Positions 6,623-11,268 of a stretch of 11,268 bases of DNA are shown in pieces. Source of the stretch: an uncultured Desulfobulbaceae bacterium (GTDB taxonomy: Bacteria > Desulfobacterota > Desulfobulbia > Desulfobulbales > Desulfobulbaceae); NCBI GenBank assembly GCA_945787305.1, contig CALZIH010000070.1, positions 1 to 11,268 on the forward strand. Direction: 5' to 3'. How positions within the stretch are numbered: position 1 is the first letter of the stretch; every line of letters starts with the position of its first letter. Both the position numbers and the translations under genes were made by a program. Under the pieces are notes generated by a model. That model saw nothing but the letters and a program-made list of their open reading frames with translations. It had not been told where the DNA came from and ran no database searches.

Positions 6623-7666
6623 TTACAACCAGTCTGTCAGGGCAAAACCGATTCCGATCTTATTCACATACTGGTTATAGTCGATAAGACTTTCGCCATA
6701 GCCGGTAAAATATTGCACGTATCCTTTGAGATACGGATATTTCCAAATAGGAAAACTCCAGGTTAATTCAACCGCACCTTTTTCAAACCCTGACTCAAGA
6801 TTGTTGCGTGACATCACGCTGAAAACGTTCTCTTTCCACTTATAGGCGGCCAGTATCTGATAATGTCCCAGATAATCGGTGATATCGGGGTTGTCATCAT
6901 CTTCCTCATCCTCCGGAATCCTGATCCAGGGCTTCAAACTCAGAACGAAGCTCCCTTTATCGAAAATGAAATTGGCATAAATACGATTCCAACTTCTGGA
7001 AAGAACTCCGCTGCGACCATTTGACTGGTGGACTATGCCGAATACATTCGCAGAATTATTGAAACCAAAAAATTGCCATTCAGGGTCAAACTGGAACCAT
7101 GCCTCAGGTTCATGGTTGGTTTCCCTGAAGGGAGAAGATGCGTCGTCATTGTAGACCTGCCAAAAAGAGCGGTTGGTATAGGCTGCGTAGAGATCAACCG
7201 TATTGAATAGATCAACCCAAAGGGGGAATTTTAAACTGACCTGGAATTGTGCTTCTGTATCATCAACATCGACCGCTGGATCGTTTGCATGCTCCTGGTA
7301 TAGTTTAGGGTTGTAGCCGACGGAATTGTAGGCTCCGAGCAAGATATAATTAGGCTTATGGGCCATCAGGGTAAAGGGTTCAAGGACATGCGCCTTATCC
7401 TTGAGAATACGCATCGACACAAGAGAGTCAGTCTTTTCCTGAGTGGTACGATTTTTTTCTTCTATCTTTTTCTCACAGAGCAGGCGCAACTCGCCAATCG
7501 TCATTGAATTATCTGCCTGCTGTATCACTGTTGTCATACATTCTGATTTTTCGTCGGCAATTAATTTTTTTGGGCTAAAAAATCCGATTGCCAATAATAC
7601 CGTAATGACAAAACATGTCATATTTTGCTGGGATGATATTTTTTTTTCATATCCACCATGTTTCAT
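6623..7666 (-). CDS. pldA: Outer-membrane phospholipase A (OMPLA/PldA)
   Basis: PldA is a calcium-dependent outer-membrane beta-barrel that hydrolyses acyl chains of phospholipids reaching the outer leaflet. The diagnostic run from HQSNGRSG to SRSWNRIY is present. Counting from the ATG at 7666 (347 residues), H213, S215 and N227 match the E. coli catalytic triad H142/S144/N156 in exact spacing, and R218 and S223 match the calcium ligands R147/S152. NHEP (184-187) and a C-terminus ending in an aromatic-rich strand (GIGFALTDWL) fit an OMP barrel. A Lys-containing N-terminus and hydrophobic core (about 17-31) ending near LIA-DE form a signal peptide. A Cys-containing periplasmic segment precedes the barrel. 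The ATG at 7666 is preferred because GGAG lies 9 bases upstream; a TTG at 7681 and an ATG at 7672 are possible but fit worse. Confidence 0.93.
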   Translation of the reverse strand: MKHGGYEKKISSQQNMTCFVITVLLAIGFFSPKKLIADEKSECMTTVIQQADNSMTIGELRLLCEKKIEEKNRTTQEKTDSLVSMRILKDKAHVLEPFTLMAHKPNYILLGAYNSVGYNPKLYQEHANDPAVDVDDTEAQFQVSLKFPLWVDLFNTVDLYAAYTNRSFWQVYNDDASSPFRETNHEPEAWFQFDPEWQFFGFNNSANVFGIVHQSNGRSGVLSRSWNRIYANFIFDKGSFVLSLKPWIRIPEDEEDDDNPDITDYLGHYQILAAYKWKENVFSVMSRNNLESGFEKGAVELTWSFPIWKYPYLKGYVQYFTGYGESLIDYNQYVNKIGIGFALTDWL

Positions 7667-7862
7667 GGTCATGTACTCCAATTAATTATTACCAACGATG
7701 AATAGATAGATAAAAACACATCGCACAAAATCCATGAATGAGTCGATGACAGCGAAGACCGTAATTTTTACATGAGTAAACAACATCTTCCAAATCTACC
7801 TGTTAGTTCAAGTCCTGAAAAAAACTCAACAAGACAACCACGTGTATATTCCAGAGCAATCC

Positions 7863-8233
7863 GGCCACTGATTCCATTCGATTGCGGCCACCTATTTCGG
7901 AATGTAGCAACGCATAGAAACAAATGGTGGAAGAAGTCTTTTTGAATCAATATTTCAAGGAGATTTTCATGCCAAAAAAAGAAGTTATTTATGCGAAAGA
8001 TATGAGAGGGTTTTCGCCTCAAACATGGCTGCAGTTGCAGCAATCGTCAAATGAGTCGAAGTTGTGGTATGGGCAGAGCTACAGTCGGTGATTACTTGCA
8101 ACGTACCAAAGCCGCAGGATTAGCCTGGCCGCTTCCTGACGGATTGAGTGACACCACCCTGAAACAACCGCTTTTTCCTTCATCAGCACCTCTACCCCTG
8201 CCCAACCCTGATTCACCAACTCGCCATAGATAA
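7863..8233 (+). mobile_element. IS21-family insertion sequence relic (left end plus istA start)
   Basis: Two copies of a GGCCAC-TATTCCGGAAT-like repeat, typical of IS21 termini, lie at 7863-7878 (GGCCACTGATTCCATT) and 7886-7903 (GGCCACCTATTTCGGAAT). Next comes AAGGAG and a start codon for an istA remnant (7969). Everything beyond the first 80 or so residues of IstA, and all of istB, is missing. The right border is not visible; the relic stops close to the end of the minus-strand gene at 8300. The 196 bases between pldA and the left repeat hold no gene I can support. Confidence 0.7.
7969..8233 (+). pseudogene. istA: IstA transposase N-terminal fragment, frameshifted
   Basis: This encodes the DNA-binding start of the IS21 transposase IstA. 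It begins MPKKEVIYAKDM in one frame. A one-base slip near 8004-8008 then moves the homology to the next frame, EGFRLKHGCSCSNRQMSRSCG, followed by the helix-turn-helix GRATVGDYLQRTKAAGLAWPLPDGL. The frame ends at a stop (8231-8233) soon after LFPSSAPLPLPN. The DDE catalytic domain is absent, so it cannot move DNA. AAGGAGATTTTC before the ATG at 7969 is the original ribosome-binding site. Confidence 0.8.
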
Positions 8234-8299
8234 TCTCAACGGCTATTGCATTTCCAGCCGCCCTCTCCCATACGTTACCAAGAGAAATGAGCTACTGTA

Positions 8300-9349
8300 T
8301 CAATGGGTCACCGATGCATTGGCGGCGCCCGGCATCATCCCTAGAAGAACATAGGGATTGGTTCCGGCGTTCACGAGTTGCTCTTTCAGCTCCCGCGTTA
8401 CCGGAAATTCCTTTACGACCGAAAAAACATCGGATAAATCAGCTACACGCTCAAGCAGTCTTCGTACAGCCAACACTTTCAGATTTCGCGGCTTATCCTG
8501 CCCTATTTCGGACACAGCTCCAATGGCGCCAAGATCCACTCCAACGACCACCCCGTGACCTTTCCCCTTGCTTTCCGACCATTTTATCAGAACCCCGGTT
8601 ATCATCGTCTCCGACGTATTTTTTATCTTTTTGATATCTACCGGCTTCACGATCAGGTTCCTTTTTCCCGGGGTTAGACCAAGTATAACCTGAATTGCAT
8701 CATCCTTGCATTCATTGGGACTGGCAATGAAAATATACTGTTCTCCTGGCAACAGGGCATATTGTGCGGCAATACCCTTCGCTGTTAAATACCCTAAGAT
8801 AACGCCTGGACAGACATGCCCGTGCAGCTCGGCACATTGGAGGAATTCATAAGGAGCCTCTGCAAACCAGGCACTGAGTAGGCTTACAATATGAAATGTT
8901 TGTTTACCACTTGCCCCGGGCATAGCATTTAAAAAAAATGCAGGATCCTCGACATCCTCATCTTTGAGCGATAGCACCGTAGATTTTCCCTGGTTACCGT
9001 CATAGCGAATGACAACGCTTTGCATGGTTCTACGATGGGCCAGGATAACAAGAAGCGAATTTTTCGGACGTTCATTGAAAAATAGTAGATTTCCCTTCCC
9101 TATGGTGCAGCCGGTCAGCGCCTGAAGGATATCAACATATTGTTCAGTTGTCTTGTCACCAAGCCGGACATGGCGAGCGTTGGTCAATACTCCAAGATCC
9201 TTGGCATCTCGTTCAAGGGCCAAAACTTTCATCGCATCACGTACAAAAGGAGCTATGCCGGCATCTTGGGAAAATCCAGAATCGGGGAGAGCCAAGAGAA
9301 CAATCAGACAAATCATAGCATAAGCACATACCCTATTGCCATTCTTCAT
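8300..9349 (-). CDS. Exported FmdE-family protein with two FmdE-like segments
   Basis: A 349-residue protein with an N-terminal signal peptide (MKNGNRVCAYAMICLIVLLA, cleavage likely near GFS-QDA, residue 27). Two stretches resemble FmdE (formylmethanofuran dehydrogenase subunit E-like). The first is QYVDILQALTGCTIGKGNLLFF (split here as QYVDILQAL and TGCTIGKGN, residues 79-87). The second is a full core with CAELHGHVCPG (172-182), then NECKDDAIQV (C213) and LTPGKRNLIVKP. In the family, Cys and His of the HGHxCPG region bind metal. The first segment lacks its own HGHxCPG, so it is a half copy. The substrate of exported members is not known and a role in methanofuran chemistry is unlikely in the periplasm. 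The start at 9349 is chosen because AGGAGC lies about 7 bases upstream; upstream in-frame ATGs at 9382 and 9373 have no ribosome-binding site and would lengthen the signal peptide. Confidence 0.8.
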   Translation of the reverse strand: MKNGNRVCAYAMICLIVLLALPDSGFSQDAGIAPFVRDAMKVLALERDAKDLGVLTNARHVRLGDKTTEQYVDILQALTGCTIGKGNLLFFNERPKNSLLVILAHRRTMQSVVIRYDGNQGKSTVLSLKDEDVEDPAFFLNAMPGASGKQTFHIVSLLSAWFAEAPYEFLQCAELHGHVCPGVILGYLTAKGIAAQYALLPGEQYIFIASPNECKDDAIQVILGLTPGKRNLIVKPVDIKKIKNTSETMITGVLIKWSESKGKGHGVVVGVDLGAIGAVSEIGQDKPRNLKVLAVRRLLERVADLSDVFSVVKEFPVTRELKEQLVNAGTNPYVLLGMMPGAANASVTH

Positions 9350-9526
9350 TTTGGGCGCTCCTGTTATAACCATATTTACCATTTGAAACTGCTCGACCTT
9401 TTTTCAATATCTTTCACTAAGAGATACCGTTAGGTCCTTCGCTCCATCTAACCGGCTTTGAAAAATATACAAAAATTGAGCTGATTCGGGAAGTCTGTTT
9501 ATTGATAAACTGTGGAGATAAAAAAA

Positions 9527-9563
9527 AACAACCATGTAGGGACACTGCTCCTACATGGTTGTT
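9527..9563 (-). terminator. Strong intrinsic terminator of the PEP-CTERM gene
   Basis: A perfect 14-bp stem (9527-9540 with 9550-9563, CAACCATGTAGG at its core) with a 9-base loop. On the minus strand the stem runs straight into a T tract of about 9. It lies 29 bases past the stop of the gene at 9593. Confidence 0.95.
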
Positions 9564-9592
9564 GAGGGTAGAGGTAACGCGTAGTGTGGTCG

Positions 9593-10372
9593 CTATTTCT
9601 TCCTGCGAAGCCTTCCGGCCAGACCGACAAGACCTGTGCCGAAGAGCAGCATTGTCGCAGGCTCGGGAACCGGAGCCACATCGAAGTTACCATTGACGGT
9701 ATCATTGCCACAGGACATGGTCCAATGGGCATCGACACTGAGCCCATCAACCAGTGAGAGACCAAGGGTGGTGATATCAAAGCTGACAAACCTGAAATAG
9801 GAATCGCCTCCATTGCCGACTACATAGTCATTTTCCTGAAGACCGGAAACCAGTGTTCCTGATTCCATTGCAAAGGGGCTTGAGGCAGCACTATAGTAGA
9901 TATCGTTATTCCAAACAGACGCCTTATATACTCCGGCAGTATCCACACCAGCCGTACCGGAATTGCCACCGACGTTCTGATTATCATAATCTTTAGTCAG
10001 AAAACCAAAATCAACGGCATACTCGTACGTAGATGCATCACCAAGGGTCACCGCACCATCAAAGGATAGGGCCAGATCGCCGGCATAATAATCTTTCCCC
10101 CCATATACTTGATGCCCGTCAGACAGATCAAAACCAGTTTGAACACCAATGGATAAGACCTTTCCATCCAACTTATAGGCGAGATATTCCGCATCAAAGA
10201 GCTGACCGCCACCACCGGGCGTCGTACCATCTTCATCAATTGCAAAAGTTGTCCATGTTGTATCATATAGCTGCGGCAATGGACCTGCTTCGGCAACCAA
10301 AACAGTCCCGACTATCGCTCCAACAACGGCCATAGCCATACATAGTGTGTACAAATTCCGACACTCCTTCAT
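9593..10372 (-). CDS. PEP-CTERM (exosortase-sorted) surface protein
   Basis: A 259-residue secreted protein. The N-terminal signal peptide runs to about residue 29 (LVAEA-GP). The C-terminus is a textbook PEP-CTERM tag: VPEPATMLLFGTGLVGLAG then RLRRKK, that is PEP motif, membrane helix and basic tail, which an exosortase recognises and cleaves. The body is acidic, Gly/Asp/Tyr-rich and beta-type, with VLSIGVQTGFDLSDGH, DYYAGDLALSFDG, VYKASVWNNDIYY and a HWTMSCGND box just before the tag, a box I associate with one group of exosortase substrates. The function is unknown; such proteins are linked to the cell surface or extracellular polysaccharide. GGGAGAG sits 5 bases before the ATG at 10372. 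A sigma-54-type promoter lies about 50 bases upstream and a strong terminator follows, so it is monocistronic. No exosortase gene is in the window. Confidence 0.93.
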   Translation of the reverse strand: MKECRNLYTLCMAMAVVGAIVGTVLVAEAGPLPQLYDTTWTTFAIDEDGTTPGGGGQLFDAEYLAYKLDGKVLSIGVQTGFDLSDGHQVYGGKDYYAGDLALSFDGAVTLGDASTYEYAVDFGFLTKDYDNQNVGGNSGTAGVDTAGVYKASVWNNDIYYSAASSPFAMESGTLVSGLQENDYVVGNGGDSYFRFVSFDITTLGLSLVDGLSVDAHWTMSCGNDTVNGNFDVAPVPEPATMLLFGTGLVGLAGRLRRKK

Positions 10373-10766
10373 TTAATCTCTCCCTGCTTGTTGCTTGGCA
10401 CATACATATCAGCAATGATTTTCAATGATGGTGCAGATCCAATGCCAACCTACAAAAACCAAGAGAGATTAACTTAATTATATAATTACATGTACTTATA
10501 AAAGAGCAGCCATTGGACGCCGACAGACATACCACGCTTTTCCGTTTTTACGGATCCGAAAAGGTGAAATAATTCAAAAATGCGGAAAAACCGTGCGGCA
10601 TACCAAATGATAATCGTCTCCACTTATGCCTCCAGATAACCTGCAGAAAACAGAGAACCTGCTGAACCTCCTCATCTAGACCCATGAAAACTGCGTGCCC
10701 TGATGCACGAGCTTGAAACCCAACGCGGATAAAAATGCCATCCATGTTTGGTCTTTTTTTCAGCTC
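10373..10766. other. Spacer upstream of the PEP-CTERM gene, AT-rich palindromes and no certain gene
   Basis: 394 bases. The left part is the leader and sigma-54 promoter of the PEP-CTERM gene. Upstream of it lie the 14-base palindrome TAATTATATAATTA (10475-10488) and the adjoining TACATGTA (10487-10494), possible activator or bend sites 28-62 bases before the -24 box. A minus-strand open frame at 10745-10548 (65 residues, MDGIFIRVGFQ...) has no ribosome-binding site or known motif and is not called as a gene. At about 10537-10561, CCGT/ACGG and the palindrome CGGATCCG form a weak imperfect hairpin with no T tract. Confidence 0.55.
10432..10447 (-). promoter_or_regulatory. Sigma-54 (RpoN) promoter of the PEP-CTERM gene
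   Basis: Read on the minus strand, TGGCAT-N5-CTGCA matches the -24/-12 consensus TGGCAC-N5-TTGCW at 9 of 11 fixed positions, with the invariant GG (10446-10445) and GC (10434-10433) exactly 10 bases apart. The predicted start near 10421 leaves a leader of about 50 bases with a good ribosome-binding site before the ATG. It would need an activator ATPase; the family regulator is described as PrsR with sensor PrsK. Confidence 0.7.
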
Positions 10767-11267
10767 TTAAGCGTGAACAAGCTGCTGCAGGCTGCGATAA
10801 TCGGTCTTGCCGGTGCCAAGCAGTGGTATTTCCTCGACCTGCAGTACTCTGCGGATATTATGCAAAGGAGATAATCCTGATGCACGCAGTGCCTGATTCG
10901 ACTGCTGGCGGGAGATGTCTCTACTCGTCACCAGAATCAGTTCCGGAAGTTGATCATTACTGGCGATAACGGCGAGCGTCGATCCCGATGATTCTTCGGC
11001 AAACTCATCCTCAAGAACCTGCTCGATGGCAGGCAGTGAAACCATCTCTCCACCCAACTTGACAAATCGCTTGAGACGACCGGCAAAAGTGAACATTGCC
11101 TTTTCATCCCGGGTTACCAGATCACCGGTATCATACCATTGCCGATCATCAAACGTGACAAAAGGCAGGCTTTTGTCATGCAAATATCCGGAAAAGACGT
11201 TCGGCCCACGAACCAGCAATCGGCCGGGGGTGTCACCGGTTACCGGCTCACCGGTTTCGGGATGCAG
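10767..11267 (-). CDS. Acyl-ACP synthetase/acyltransferase (Aas-type) AMP-binding enzyme, C-terminal part
   Basis: This is the C-terminal 166 residues of an ANL-superfamily adenylating enzyme; the N-terminus lies beyond the window. Visible core motifs are RLLVRGPNVFSGYL, WYDTGDLV (adenylation A7), FAGRLKRFVKLGGEMVSL (A8) and PLLGTGKTDYRSL (A10) with the catalytic-type Lys. The LHNIRRVLQVEEIPLLGTGKTDY ending (shown here in parts) and the GRLKRFVKLGGEMVSLPAIE form are those of the Aas group, in which the synthetase is fused to a lysophospholipid acyltransferase and re-acylates lysophospholipids at the inner membrane. Only the synthetase end is visible, so the acyltransferase part is inferred. 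A plain long-chain acyl-CoA ligase is the main alternative. The gene ends at TAA (10769-10767). Confidence 0.85.
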   Translation of the reverse strand: MHPETGEPVTGDTPGRLLVRGPNVFSGYLHDKSLPFVTFDDRQWYDTGDLVTRDEKAMFTFAGRLKRFVKLGGEMVSLPAIEQVLEDEFAEESSGSTLAVIASNDQLPELILVTSRDISRQQSNQALRASGLSPLHNIRRVLQVEEIPLLGTGKTDYRSLQQLVHA

Positions 11268-11268
11268 C

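Noticed and set aside
7768..8043. Minus-strand 91-codon open frame over the IS21 left end
   Set aside because: It overlaps the IS21 repeats and the istA start on the other strand, with no ribosome-binding site or known family.
8287..8634. Plus-strand 115-codon open frame
   Set aside because: Antisense to the conserved C-terminal half of the FmdE-family gene; no motif.
10548..10745. Minus-strand 65-codon open frame after the Aas-type gene
   Set aside because: No ribosome-binding site, no motif and an ordinary chance length; kept only as a remark in the spacer entry.

Overview
The window looks like a chromosomal segment from a strictly anaerobic, Gram-negative bacterium, most likely a Desulfobacterota (Desulfobulbales-like) sulfur-cycle organism. 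This is an inference from gene content: a Mrp/NBP35 Fe-S carrier with a Cys-rich tail, a selenocysteine elongation factor, an HdrB-like CCG-domain fragment, an exported FmdE-family protein, an outer-membrane phospholipase A, a PEP-CTERM surface protein with a sigma-54-type promoter, and an Aas-type acyl-ACP synthetase. No rRNA, tRNA or CRISPR array was found.

Layout. Bases 1-3459 run on the plus strand: the 3' part of mrp, a hairpin terminator, a metallo-beta-lactamase-fold hydrolase gene broken by a frameshift and apparent short deletion, and an intact selB. A 509-base AT-rich gap follows. From 3968 on, nearly everything is on the minus strand. In transcription order from the right end these are: the C-terminal part of an Aas-type acyl-ACP synthetase (11267-10767); a 394-base spacer with a good sigma-54 promoter; a PEP-CTERM protein (10372-9593) with a strong terminator; an exported FmdE-family protein (9349-8300); a plus-strand IS21 relic (about 7863-8233); pldA (7666-6623); a truncated CCG-domain protein (6605-6132); a promoter region with two dyads; and a two-gene unit (5920-3969) of a 92-residue Cys-containing protein translationally coupled to a 558-residue membrane protein.

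The most novel element is that two-gene unit. The large protein has about eight to nine membrane helices and then a roughly 200-residue cytoplasmic domain. The pattern of that domain (strand, Cys-Leu-x-Glu-Leu helix, strand) resembles a TIR-like fold with the catalytic-type glutamate kept. It has its own promoter-like site with two inverted repeats, both with 11-base spacers, over the -35 and start-site regions. The function is unknown; a membrane-anchored sensor or effector is possible but unproven.

Other points: pldA (which makes lysophospholipid) and the Aas-type enzyme (which in its family re-acylates lysophospholipid) share the segment, suggesting envelope lipid turnover. The IS21 relic and two damaged genes show that the area has been rearranged.
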